Source of the DNA: Viola odorata
Lineage: Eukaryota > Streptophyta > Magnoliopsida > Malpighiales > Violaceae
NCBI GenBank assembly: GCA_963691705.1
Contig: OY829541.1
Location: 18,160,564-18,224,563, forward strand
DNA length: 64,000 bases
Reading direction: 5' to 3'
The translations under genes were made by a program, and so were the position numbers. Of the stretch, positions 52,401 to 64,000 are shown in pieces (position 1 is the stretch's first letter; the number at the start of each line of letters is the position of its first letter). The notes beneath the pieces are model-generated. The model made no database searches. It was given only the letters and a program-made list of their open reading frames with translations, and had not been told where the DNA came from.

Positions 52401-55400
52401 TAGACCATGCCCAATCGGCATGTCGAATTTCATAATTTCAATTTCTAAACCATGCCCAACGGCATGTTCAATTTCAATTTCAATTTCAATTTCTAGACCA
52501 AGCCCAACGGCATGTCAAATGTCAATCTTCAATTTCTAGACCATGCACAATCGGCATGTCGAATTTCATAATTTCAATTTCTAAACCATGCCCAACGGCA
52601 TGTCAAATTTCAATTTCAATTTCTAGACCATGCCCAACGGCATGTCAAATTTTAATTTCAATTTCTAGACCATGCCCAACGGCATGTCACACTCCAATAT
52701 CTAATCCATGCCCAAACGGCATGTCAATTTCATAATTTCAATTTCTAAGCCATGCCCAACGGCATGTCAACTTTCAATTTCAATTTCTAGACCATGCACA
52801 ATCGGCATGTCGAATTTCAATTTCAACTTCTAGACCATGCCCAACGGCATGTCAAATTTCAATTTCAATTTCTAGACCATGCACAATCGGCATGTCGAAT
52901 TTCATAATTTCAATTTCTAAACCATGCCCAACGGCATGTCAAATTTCAATTTCAATTTCTAGACCATGCCCAACGGCATGTCAAATTTTAATTTCAATTT
53001 CTAGACCATGCCCAACGGCATGTCACACTCCAATATCTAATCCATGCCCAAACGGCATGTCAATTTCATAATTTCAATTTCTAAGCCATGCCCAACGGCA
53101 TGTCAACTTTCAATTTCAATTTCTAGACCATGCACAATCGGCATGTCGAATTTCAATTTCAACTTCTAGACCATGCCCAACGGCATGTCCAATTTCAATT
53201 TCAATTTCTAGACCATGCACAATCGGCATGTCGAATTTCATAATTTCAATTTCTAAACCATGCCTAACGGCATGTCAAATTTCAATTTCAATTTCAATTT
53301 CTAGACCAAGCCCAACGGCATGTCAAATGTCAATCACAATTTCTAGACCATGCCCAACGGCATGTCAAATTTTAATTTCAATTTCTAGACCATGCCCAAC
53401 GGCATGTCACACTCCAATTTCTAATCCATGCCCAAACGGCATGTCAATTTTATAATTTCAATTTCTAAACCATGCCCAATCGGCATGTCAAATTTCAATT
53501 TCTAATCCATGCCCAAACTGCATGTCAATTTCATAATTTCAATTTCTAAACCATGCCCAACGGCATGTCAACTTTCAATTTCAATTTCAATTTCTAGACC
53601 AAGCCCAACGGCATGTCAAATTTCAATCACAATTTCTAGACCATCCCAACGGCATGTCAAATTTTAATTTCAATTTCTAGACCATGCCCAACGTCATGTC
53701 ACACTCCAATTTCTAATCCATGCCCAAACGGCATGTCAATTTTATAATTTCAATTTGTAAACCATGCCCAATCGGCATGTCAAATTTCAATTTCTAATCC
53801 ATGCCCAAACGGCATGTCAATTTCATAATTTCAATTTCTAAACAATGCCCAACGGCATGTCAACTTTCAATTTCAATTTCAATTTCTAGACCAAGCCCAA
53901 CGGCATGTCAAATTTCAATTTCAATTTCTAGATCATGCCCAACGGCATGTCAAATTTTAATTTCAATTTCTAGACCATGCCCAACGCCATGTCACACTCC
54001 AATTTCTAATCCATGCCCAAACGGCATGTCAATTTTATAATTTCAATTTCTAAGCCATGCCCAACGGCATGTCAACTTTCAATTTCAATTTCTAGACCAT
54101 GCCCAATCGGCATGTCGAATTTCATAATTTCAATTTCTAAACCATGCCCAACGGCATGTTCAATTTCAATTTCAATTTCAATTTCTAGACCAAGCCCAAC
54201 GGCATGTCAAATGTCAATCTTCAATTTCTAGACCATGCACAATCGGCATGTCGAATTTCATAATTTCAATTTCTAAACCATGCCCAACGGCATGTCAAAT
54301 TTCAATTTCAATTTCTAGACCATGCCCAACGGCATGTCAAATTTTAATTTCAATTTCTAGACCATGCCCAACGGCATGTCACACTCCAATATCTAATCCA
54401 TGCCCAAACGGCATGTCAATTTCATAATTTCAATTTCTAAGCCATGCCCAACGGCATGTCAACTTTCAATTTCAATTTCTAGACCATGCACAATCGGCAT
54501 GTCGAATTTCAATTTCAACTTCTAGACCATGCCCAACGGCATGTCAAATTTCAATTTCAATTTCTAGACCATGCACAATCGGCATGTCGAATTTCATAAT
54601 TTCAATTTCTAAACCATGCCCAACGGCATGTCAAATTTCAATTTCAATTTCTAGACCATGCCCAACGGCATGTCAAATTTTAATTTCAATTTCTAGACCA
54701 TGCCCAACGGCATGTCACACTCCAATATCTAATCCATGCCCAAACGGCATGTCAATTTCATAATTTCAATTTCTAAGCCATGCCCAACGGCATGTCAACT
54801 TTCAATTTCAATTTCTAGACCATGCACAATCGGCATGTCGAATTTCAATTTCAACTTCTAGACCATGCCCAACGGCATGTCCAATTTCAATTTCAATTTC
54901 TAGACCATGCACAATCGGCATGTCGAATTTCATAATTTCAATTTCTAAACCATGCCTAACGGCATGTCAAATTTCAATTTCAATTTCAATTTCTAGACCA
55001 AGCCCAACGGCATGTCAAATGTCAATCACAATTTCTAGACCATGCCCAACGGCATGTCAAATTTTAATTTCAATTTCTAGACCATGCCCAACGGCATGTC
55101 ACACTCCAATTTCTAATCCATGCCCAAACGGCATGTCAATTTTATAATTTCAATTTCTAAACCATGCCCAATCGGCATGTCAAATTTCAATTTCTAATCC
55201 ATGCCCAAACTGCATGTCAATTTCATAATTTCAATTTCTAAACCATGCCCAACGGCATGTCAACTTTCAATTTCAATTTCAATTTCTAGACCAAGCCCAA
55301 CGGCATGTCAAATTTCAATCACAATTTCTAGACCATCCCAACGGCATGTCAAATTTTAATTTCAATTTCTAGACCATGCCCAACGTCATGTCACACTCCA

Positions 55401-58400
55401 ATTTCTAATCCATGCCCAAACGGCATGTCAATTTTATAATTTCAATTTCTAAACCATGCCCAATCGGCATGTCAAATTTCAATTTCTAATCCATGCCCAA
55501 ACGGCATGTCAATTTCATAATTTCAATTTCTAAACAATGCCCAACGGCATGTCAACTTTCAATTTCAATTTCAATTTCTAGACCAAGCCCAACGGCATGT
55601 CAAATTTCAATTTCAATTTCTAGATCATGCCCAACGGCATGTCAAATTTTAATTTCAATTTCTAGACCATGCCCAACGCCATGTCACACTCCAATTTCTA
55701 ATCCATGCCCAAACGGCATGTCAATTTTATAATTTCAATTTCTAAACCATGCCCAATCGGCATGTCAAATTTCAATTTCTAATCCATGCCCAAACTGCAT
55801 GTCAATTTCATAATTTCAATTTCTAAACCATGCCCAACGGCATGTCAACTTTCAATTTCAATTTCAATTTCTAGACCAAGCCCAACGGCATGTCAAATTT
55901 CAATCACAATTTCTAGACCATCCCAACGGCATGTCAAATTTTAATTTCAATTTCTAGACCATGCCCAACGTCATGTCACACTCCAATTTCTAATCCATGC
56001 CCAAACGGCATGTCAATTTTATAATTTCAATTTGTAAACCATGCCCAATCGGCATGTCAAATTTCAATTTCTAATCCATGCCCAAACGGCATGTCAATTT
56101 CATAATTTCAATTTCTAAACAATGCCCAACGGCATGTCAACTTTCAATTTCAATTTCAATTTCTAGACCAAGCCCAACGGCATGTCAAATTTCAATTTCA
56201 ATTTCTAGATCATGCCCAACGGCATGTCAAATTTTAATTTCAATTTCTAGACCATGCCCAACGCCATGTCACACTCCAATTTCTAATCCATGCCCAAACG
56301 GCATGTCAATTTTATAATTTCAATTTCTAAGCCATGCCCAACGGCATGTCAACTTTCAATTTCAATTTCTAGACCATGCCCAATCGGCATGTCGAATTTC
56401 ATAATTTCAATTTCTAAACCATGCCCAACGGCATGTTCAATTTCAATTTCAATTTCAATTTCTAGACCAAGCCCAACGGCATGTCAAATGTCAATCTTCA
56501 ATTTCTAGACCATGCACAATCGGCATGTCGAATTTCATAATTTCAATTTCTAAACCATGCCCAACGGCATGTCAAATTTCAATTTCAATTTCTAGACCAT
56601 GCCCAACGGCATGTCAAATTTTAATTTCAATTTCTAGACCATGCCCAACGGCATGTCACACTCCAATATCTAATCCATGCCCAAACGGCATGTCAATTTC
56701 ATAATTTCAATTTCTAAGCCATGCCCAACGGCATGTCAACTTTCAATTTCAATTTCTAGACCATGCACAATCGGCATGTCGAATTTCAATTTCAACTTCT
56801 AGACCATGCCCAACGGCATGTCAAATTTCAATTTCAATTTCTAGACCATGCACAATCGGCATGTCGAATTTCATAATTTCAATTTCTAAACCATGCCCAA
56901 CGGCATGTCAAATTTCAATTTCAATTTCTAGACCATGCCCAACGGCATGTCAAATTTTAATTTCAATTTCTAGACCATGCCCAACGGCATGTCACACTCC
57001 AATATCTAATCCATGCCCAAACGGCATGTCAATTTCATAATTTCAATTTCTAAGCCATGCCCAACGGCATGTCAACTTTCAATTTCAATTTCTAGACCAT
57101 GCACAATCGGCATGTCGAATTTCAATTTCAACTTCTAGACCATGCCCAACGGCATGTCCAATTTCAATTTCAATTTCTAGACCATGCACAATCGGCATGT
57201 CGAATTTCATAATTTCAATTTCTAAACCATGCCTAACGGCATGTCAAATTTCAATTTCAATTTCAATTTCTAGACCAAGCCCAACGGCATGTCAAATGTC
57301 AATCACAATTTCTAGACCATGCCCAACGGCATGTCAAATTTTAATTTCAATTTCTAGACCATGCCCAACGGCATGTCACACTCCAATTTCTAATCCATGC
57401 CCAAACGGCATGTCAATTTTATAATTTCAATTTCTAAACCATGCCCAATCGGCATGTCAAATTTCAATTTCTAATCCATGCCCAAACTGCATGTCAATTT
57501 CATAATTTCAATTTCTAAACCATGCCCAACGGCATGTCAACTTTCAATTTCAATTTCAATTTCTAGACCAAGCCCAACGGCATGTCAAATTTCAATCACA
57601 ATTTCTAGACCATCCCAACGGCATGTCAAATTTTAATTTCAATTTCTAGACCATGCCCAACGTCATGTCACACTCCAATTTCTAATCCATGCCCAAACGG
57701 CATGTCAATTTTATAATTTCAATTTCTAAACCATGCCCAATCGGCATGTCAAATTTCAATTTCTAATCCATGCCCAAACGGCATGTCAATTTCATAATTT
57801 CAATTTCTAAACAATGCCCAACGGCATGTCAACTTTCAATTTCAATTTCAATTTCTAGACCAAGCCCAACGGCATGTCAAATTTCAATTTCAATTTCTAG
57901 ATCATGCCCAACGGCATGTCAAATTTTAATTTCAATTTCTAGACCATGCCCAACGCCATGTCACACTCCAATTTCTAATCCATGCCCAAACGGCATGTCA
58001 ATTTTATAATTTCAATTTCTAAGCCATGCCCAACGGCATGTCAACTTTCAATTTCAATTTCTAGACCATGCCCAATCGGCATGTCGAATTTCATAATTTC
58101 AATTTCTAAACCATGCCCAACGGCATGTTCAATTTCAATTTCAATTTCAATTTCTAGACCAAGCCCAACGGCATGTCAAATGTCAATCTTCAATTTCTAG
58201 ACCATGCACAATCGGCATGTCGAATTTCATAATTTCAATTTCTAAACCATGCCCAACGGCATGTCAAATTTCAATTTCAATTTCTAGACCATGCCCAACG
58301 GCATGTCAAATTTTAATTTCAATTTCTAGACCATGCCCAACGGCATGTCACACTCCAATATCTAATCCATGCCCAAACGGCATGTCAATTTCATAATTTC

Positions 58401-59600
58401 AATTTCTAAGCCATGCCCAACGGCATGTCAACTTTCAATTTCAATTTCTAGACCATGCACAATCGGCATGTCGAATTTCAATTTCAACTTCTAGACCATG
58501 CCCAACGGCATGTCAAATTTCAATTTCAATTTCTAGACCATGCACAATCGGCATGTCGAATTTCATAATTTCAATTTCTAAACCATGCCCAACGGCATGT
58601 CAAATTTCAATTTCAATTTCTAGACCATGCCCAACGGCATGTCAAATTTTAATTTCAATTTCTAGACCATGCCCAACGGCATGTCACACTCCAATATCTA
58701 ATCCATGCCCAAACGGCATGTCAATTTCATAATTTCAATTTCTAAGCCATGCCCAACGGCATGTCAACTTTCAATTTCAATTTCTAGACCATGCACAATC
58801 GGCATGTCGAATTTCAATTTCAACTTCTAGACCATGCCCAACGGCATGTCAAATTTCAATTTCAATTTCTAGACCATGCACAATCGGCATGTCGAATTTC
58901 ATAATTTCAATTTCTAAACCATGCCTAACGGCATGTCAAATTTCAATTTCAATTTCAATTTCTAGACCAAGCCCAACGGCATGTCAAATGTCAATCACAA
59001 TTTCTAGACCATGCCCAACGGCATGTCAAATTTTAATTTCAATTTCTAGACCATGCCCAACGGCATGTCACACTCCAATTTCTAATCCATGCCCAAACGG
59101 CATGTCAATTTTATAATTTCAATTTCTAAACCATGCCCAATCGGCATGTCAAATTTCAATTTCTAATCCATGCCCAAACTGCATGTCAATTTCATAATTT
59201 CAATTTCTAAACCATGCCCAACGGCATGTCAACTTTCAATTTCAATTTCAATTTCTAGACCAAGCCCAACGGCATGTCAAATTTCAATCACAATTTCTAG
59301 ACCATGCCCAACGGCATGTCAAATTTTAATTTCAATTTCTAGACCATGCCCAACGTCATGTCACACTCCAATTTCTAATCCATGCCCAAACGGCATGTCA
59401 ATTTTATAATTTCAATTTCTAAACCATGCCCAATCGGCATGTCAAATTTCAATTTCTAATCCATGCCCAAACGGCATGTCAATTTCATAATTTCAATTTC
59501 TAAACAATGCCCAACGGCATGTCAACTTTCAATTTCAATTTCAATTTCTAGACCAAGCCCAACGGCATGTCAAATTTCAATTTCAATTTCTAGACCATGC
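52240..59600 (+). repeat. 1,692-bp unit, four tandem copies plus a 585-bp insertion
   Basis: Copies start near 52,240, 53,932, 56,209 and 57,901; landmarks 52321/54013, 53228/54920, 56290/57982 and 57197/58889 shift by 1,692. Between copies 2 and 3, 585 bp is repeated (55,493 to 56,078). Every copy holds GGCATGTTCAATTTC, GTCAATCTTCAATTTC and GCCTAACGG. Copies 1-3 and the 585-bp repeat carry a one-base loss, GACCATCCCAACGG (about 53,643, 55,335, 55,921, 57,613). The fourth copy lacks it and also lacks the GTCCAATTTC change. Confidence 0.86.
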
Positions 59601-60420
59601 CCAACGGCATGTCACATTCCAATTTCTAAACCATGCCCAAACAGCATGTCAATTTTAAAATTTCAATTTCTTAACCATGCCAAATCGGCATGTCAAATTT
59701 CAATTTCTAATCCATGCCCAAACTGCATGTCAATTTCATAATTTCAATTTCTAAACCATGCCCAACGGCATGTCAACTTTCAATTTCAATTTCAATTTCT
59801 AGACCATGCCCAACGGCATGTCAAATTTCAATTTCAACTTCTAGACCATGCCCAACGGCATGTCACACTGCAATTTCTAATCCATGCCCAAACGGCATGT
59901 CAATTTCATAATTTCAATTTCTAAGCCATGCCCAACGGCATGTCAACTTTCAATTTCAATTTTAGACCATGCCCAATCGGCATGTCGAATTTCATAACTT
60001 CAATTTCTAAACCATGCCCAATGGCATGTCAAATTTCAATTTCAATTTCTAGACCAAGCCCAACGGCATGTCAAATTTCAATTTCAATTTCTAGACCATG
60101 CCCAACGGCATGTCACATTCCAATTTCTAAACCATGCCCAAACGGCATGTCAATTGTATAATTTCAATTTCTAAACCATGCCAAATCGGCATGTCAAATT
60201 TCAATTTCTAATCCATGCCCAAACTGCATGTCTATTTCATAATTTCAATTTGTAAACCATGCCCAAGGGCATGTCAACTTTCAATTTCAATTTCAATTTC
60301 TAGACCATGCCCAACGGCATGTCAAATTTCAATTTCAACTTCTAGACCATGCCCAACGGCATGTCACACTCCAATATCTAATCCATGCCCAAACGGCATG
60401 TCAATTTCATAATTTCAATT
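59600..60420 (+). repeat. Segment matching the 38.3-39.1 kb region
   Basis: Landmarks 59714, 59928 and 60215 lie exactly 21,300 bp after 38414, 38628 and 38915. All markers of the 1,467-bp unit are here: TTTTAAAATTTC, TTTCTTAACC, CACTGCAATTTC, CAATTTTAGACC, CAATTGTATAATTTC. It starts inside an alpha word whose front half (CTAAACAATGCCC) belongs to the 1,692-bp family, so the left joint is a hybrid word near 59,500-59,640. Confidence 0.82.
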
Positions 60421-62544
60421 TCTAAGCCATGCCCAACGGCATGTCAACTTTCAATTTCAATTTTTAGACCATGCACAATCGGCATGTCGAATTTCAATTT
60501 CAATTTCTACACCATGCCCAACGGCATGTCAAATTTCAATTTCAATTTCTAGACCATGCACAATCGGCATGTCGAATTTCATAATTTCAATTTCTAAACC
60601 ATGCCCAACGGCATGTCAAATTTCAATTTCAATTTCAATTTCTAGACCAAGCCCAACGGCATGTCAAATGTCAATCTTCAATTTCTAGACCATGCACAAT
60701 CGGCATGTCGAATTTCATAATTTCAATTTCTAAACCATGCCCAACGGCATGTCAAATTTCAATTTCAATTTCTAGACCATGCCCAACGGCATGTCAAATT
60801 TTAATTTCAATTTCTAGACCATGCCCAACGGCATGCCACACTCCAATATCTAATCCATGCCCTAACGGCATGTCAATTTCATAATTTCAATTTCTAAGCC
60901 ATGCCCAACGGCATGTCAACTTTCAATTTCAATTTCTAGACCATGCACAATCGGCATGTCGAATTTCAATTTCAACTTCTAGACCATGCCCAACGGCATG
61001 TCAAATTTCAATTTCAATTTCTAGACCATGCACAATCGGCATGTCGAATTTCATAATTTCAATTTCTAAACCATGCCCAACGGCATGTCAAATTTCAATT
61101 TCAATTTCTAGACCATGCCCAACGGCATGTCAAATTTTAATTTCAATTTCTAGACCATGCCCAACGGCATGTCACACTCCAATATCTAATCCATGCCCAA
61201 ACGGCATGTCAATTTCATAATTTCAATTTCTAAGCCATGCCCAACGGCATGTCAACTTTCAATTTCAATTTCTAGACCATGCACAATCGGCATGTCGAAT
61301 TTCAATTTCAACTTCTAGACCATGCCCAACGGCATGTCAAATTTCAATTTCAATTTCTAGACCATGCACAATCGGCATGTCGAATTTCATAATTTCAATT
61401 TCTAAACCATGCCTAACGGCATGTCAAATTTCAATTTCAATTTCAATTTCTAGACCAAGCCCAACGGCATGTCAAATGTCAATCACAATTTCTAGACCAT
61501 GCCCAACGGCATGTCAAATTTTAATTTCAATTTCTAGACCATGCCCAACGGCATGTCACACTCCAATTTCTAATCCATGCCCAAACGGCATGTCAATTTT
61601 ATAATTTCAATTTCTAAACCATGCCCAATCGGCATGTCAAATTTCAATTTCTAATCCATGCACAAACGGCATGTCAATTTCATAATTTCAATTTCTAAAC
61701 CATGCCCAACGGCATGTCAACTTTCAATTTCAATTTCAATTTCTAGACCAAGCCCAACGGCATGTCAAATTTCAATTTCAATTTCTAGACCATGCCCAAC
61801 GGCATGTCACATTCCAATTTCTAAACCATGCCCAAACAGTATGTCAATTTTAAAATTTCAATTTCTAAACCATGCCCAACGGCATGTCAACTTTCAATTT
61901 CAATTTCAATTTCTAGACCAAGCCCAACGGCATGTCAACTGTCAATCTTCAATTTCTAGACCATGCACAATCGGCATGTCGAATTTCATAATTTCAATTT
62001 CTAAACCATGCCCAACGGCATGTCAAATTTCAATTTCAATTTCTAGACCATGCCCAACGGCATGTCAAATTTTAATTTCAATTTCTAGACCATGCCCAAC
62101 GGCATGTCACACTCCAATATCTAATCCATGCCCTAACGGCATGTCAATTTCATAATTTCAATTTCTAAGCCATGCCCAACGGCATGTCAACTTTCAATTT
62201 CAATTTCTAGACCATGCACAATCGGCATGTCGAATTTCAATTTCAACTTCTAGACCATGCCCAACGGCATGTCAAATTTCAATTTCAATTTCTAGACCAT
62301 GCACAATCGGCATGTCGAATTTCATAATTTCAATTTCTAAACCATGCCCAACGGCATGTCAAATTTCAATTTCAATTTCTAGACCATGCCCAACGGCATG
62401 TCAAATTTTAATTTCAATTTCTAGACCATGCCCAACGGCATGTCACACTCCAATATCTAATCCATGCCCAAACGGCATGTCAATTTTATAATTTCAATTT
62501 CTAAACCATGCCCAATTGGCATGTCAAATTTCAATTTCTAATCC
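60421..62544 (+). repeat. Diverged relatives of the 1,692-bp unit
   Basis: Delta-like words with GCACAATCGG, GTCAATCTTC and GCCTAACGG return, with differences: TTTTTAGACC near 60,460, GGCATGCCACAC at about 60,834, and CCCTAACGG at about 60,860 and 62,131. At 61,658-62,155 a chance open frame of 165 codons occurs because monomer lengths happen to keep frame; it only re-reads the repeat. Two similar strings begin near 60,660 and 61,935. Confidence 0.75.
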
Positions 62545-63549
62545 ATGCCCAAACGGCATGTCAATTTCATAATTTCAATTTCTAAACCATGCCCAACGGC
62601 ACGTCAACTTTCAATTTCAATTTCAATTTCTAGACCAAGCCCAACGGCATGTCAAATTTCAATTTCAATTTCTAGACCATGCCCAACGGCATGTCACATT
62701 CCAAAATCTAAACCATGCCCAAACAGTATGTCAATTTTAAAATTTCAATTTCTAAACCATGCCAAATAGGCATGTCAAATTTCAATTTCTAATCCATGCC
62801 CAAACTGCATGTCAATTTCATAATTTCAATTTCTAAACCATGCCCAACGGCATGTCAACTTTCAATTTTAATTTCAATTTCTAGACCATGCCCAACGGCA
62901 TGTCAAATTTCAATTTCAACTTCTAGACCATGCCCAACGGCATGTCACACTCCAATTTCTAATCCATGCCCAAACGGCATGTCAATTTCATAATTTCAAT
63001 TTCTAAGCCATGCCCAACGGCATGTCAACTTTCAATTTCAATTTTAGACCATGCCCAATCGGCATGTCGAATTTCATAACTTCAATTTCTAAACCATGCC
63101 CAACGGCATGTCAAATTTCAATTTCAATTTCTAGACCAAGCCCAACGGCATGTCAAATTTCAATTTCAATTTCTAGACCATGCCCAACGGCATGTCACAT
63201 TCCAATTTCTAAACCATGCCCAAACGGCATGTCAATTGTATAATTTCAATTTCTAAACCATGCCCAATCGGCATGTCAAATTTCAATTTCTAATCCATGC
63301 CCAAACTGCATGTCAATTTCATAATTTCAATTTCTAAACCATGCCCAACGGCATGTCAACTTTCAATTTCAATTTCTAGACCATGCCCAATCGGCATGTC
63401 GAATTTCATAACTTTAATTTCTAAACCATGCCCAACGGCATGTCAAATTTCAATTTCAATTTCTAGACCATGCCCAACGGCATGTCACATTCCAATTTCT
63501 AAACCATGCCCAAACGGCATGTCAATTGTATAATTTCAATTTCTAAACC
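62545..63549 (+). repeat. Degenerate copy of the 1,467-bp word string
   Basis: The order alpha+beta, alpha, 41-bp-marked gamma, beta is like 39.6-40.4 kb, but with private substitutions: GGCACGTC near 62,600, TTCCAAAATCT near 62,700, AAACAGTATG, GCCAAATAGG, and TCAATTTTAATTTC at 62,863. The CACTGC and GTCTATTTC markers are absent. From 63,297 the monomers run 44-42-45-42-36-44. Confidence 0.75.
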
Positions 63550-64000
63550 ATGCCCAATCGGCATGTCAACTTTCCATTTCTATTTCAATTTCTAAACCAT
63601 GCCCAAACGGCATGTCAATTTCATAAATTCAATTTCTAGACCATGCCCAATCGGCATGTCAAATTTCAATTTCTAATCCATGCCCAAACGGCATGTCAAT
63701 TTCATAAATTCAATTTCTAAACCATGTCCAACGGCATGTCAACTTTCCATTTCTATTTCAATTTCTAAACCATGCCCAAACGGCATGTCAATTAAAATTT
63801 CAATTTCTAATCCATGCCCAAACGGCATGTCAATTTCATAAATTCAATTTCTAAACCATGCCCAACGGCATGTCGAATTTCAATTTCTAATCCATGCCCA
63901 ACGGCATGTCAACTTTCAATTTCAATTTCTAGACCATGCCCAATCGGCATGTCGAATTTCATAAGTTCAATTTCTAAACCATGCCCAACGGCATGTCAAA
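63550..64000 (+). repeat. Variant word order near the window end
   Basis: Monomers start at 63550, 63599, 63643, 63680, 63724, 63772, 63814, 63858, 63894, 63936 and 63981, with lengths 49-44-37-44-48-42-44-36-42-45 and a partial. This order matches none of the alpha, beta, gamma or delta words. Private changes include TTTCATAAATTC in three monomers, CATAAGTTC, GTCAATTAAAATTTC and ATGTCC. The hairpin remains intact in nearly all. It may be the beginning of another satellite subfamily or an older, less homogenised part of the array. Confidence 0.8.

Larger units (their letters stand above)
1..64000 (+). repeat. Satellite DNA array, ~42-bp monomer, spans whole window
   Basis: Every line of the window is built from one monomer family. 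The canonical 42-bp form begins ATGCCCAACGGCATGTC, continues with two or three TTTCAA hexamers and ends TTTCTAGACC. It is about 38% GC (16 of 42 positions). All copies run in the same direction; I saw no reverse-complement segment, no transposon, no microsatellite tract outside the monomer and no unique sequence. Both window ends cut through monomers, so the array is longer than 64 kb. This is typical of eukaryotic heterochromatic satellite. I do not recognise the family, and the sequence does not reveal the species or chromosome position. Confidence 0.98.

Noticed and set aside
7..63533. More than 150 short forward open frames of 61-165 codons encoding similar Ile/Ser/Pro/Cys-rich peptides
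   Set aside because: They are by-products of a 42-bp repeat with an ATG and few forward stops. Their lengths track monomer composition, they overlap one another, they have no consistent upstream signals, and they change frame at each 251-bp unit. Not annotated as genes.
63772..63813. TTAAAATTTC monomer as a possible transposon footprint or target site
   Set aside because: It is a 42-bp monomer with a short deletion/substitution in the CATAA region; there is no target-site duplication or terminal repeat.
1..64000. CRISPR-like pattern of palindromic repeats with regular spacing
   Set aside because: The sequences between the palindromes are the same hexamer tract everywhere, not unique spacers, and no cas genes or leader are present.
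1..64000. CENP-B box, as in some centromeric satellites
   Set aside because: I found no sequence fitting the box core (TTCG followed by A and CGGG at the set spacing). Isolated TTCG at about 1,207 and 4,760 is a private change without the second half.
1..64000. Telomeric repeat or ribosomal intergenic spacer
   Set aside because: No short G-rich telomere-type motif, no rRNA sequence and no promoter-like duplication; the period and composition differ.
1..64000. Bacterial REP/BIME or integron attC array
   Set aside because: Length, strict head-to-tail order, multi-kb hierarchical duplication and absence of any gene fit eukaryotic satellite and not bacterial intergenic repeats.
1..64000. Genes or RNA genes on the minus strand
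   Set aside because: The minus strand has stops in each frame within nearly every monomer (CTA in TCTAGA and TCA in the hexamer tract read as TAG and TGA), and no tRNA- or rRNA-like fold was seen.

Overview
The whole 64 kb window is one uninterrupted tandem satellite array. I found no gene, RNA gene, transposon, CRISPR array or unique-sequence island on either strand. Every stretch reads as a variant of a roughly 42-bp monomer: a short inverted repeat (CATGCC-CAAC-GGCATG), then copies of the hexamer TTTCAA, then a TTTCTAGACC or TTTCTAAACC tail. All monomers face the same way. Short open frames are abundant only because 42 is divisible by 3 and the monomer has an ATG and few forward stops. They encode the same Ile/Ser/Pro/Cys-rich peptide everywhere, and the 251-bp higher unit (not a multiple of 3) breaks them.

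The array is hierarchical. Level 1 is monomers in fixed length classes (36, 37, 41, 42, 43, 44, 45, 48 bp). Level 2 is a small set of multi-monomer 'words': alpha (170 bp; 44-48-42-36), beta (81 bp; 44-37), gamma (251 bp; 44-42-45-42-42-36), an extended alpha (212 bp) and, in the right half, delta (294 bp; 44-42-43-42-45-42-36). Alpha+beta is also exactly 251 bp, so two differently built higher-order repeats share one length. Level 3 is strings of words duplicated in tandem as multi-kb units: shifts of 3,553, 3,042/3,293, 6,057, 3,759, 2,250, 4,445, 1,467, 3,309 and 1,692 bp, recognised by shared private variants and small indels.

Layout: 1-7.15 kb holds a 3,553-bp duplication with relatively many private substitutions. 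7.15-32.9 kb holds nested, overlapping duplications of alpha/beta/gamma strings, very homogeneous. 33-59.6 kb is a second domain marked by GCACAATCGG monomers and delta words, amplified as 4,445-, 1,467-, 3,309- and 1,692-bp units. 59.6-63.5 kb mixes pieces of these. The last 450 bp (from about 63,550) has an unusual word order and private variants. Both window ends lie inside the array.

Organism: a satellite of this length and hierarchy points to a eukaryotic nuclear genome with large heterochromatic blocks (centromeric, pericentromeric, subtelomeric or a knob). The sequence alone does not say which lineage or which chromosomal region. The biology visible here is the evolution of the array itself (unequal exchange, replication slippage, local conversion); no encoded system was found. 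Word and block boundaries were worked out by hand from monomer lengths and marker variants, so multi-kb block edges are approximate to about one monomer unless stated.
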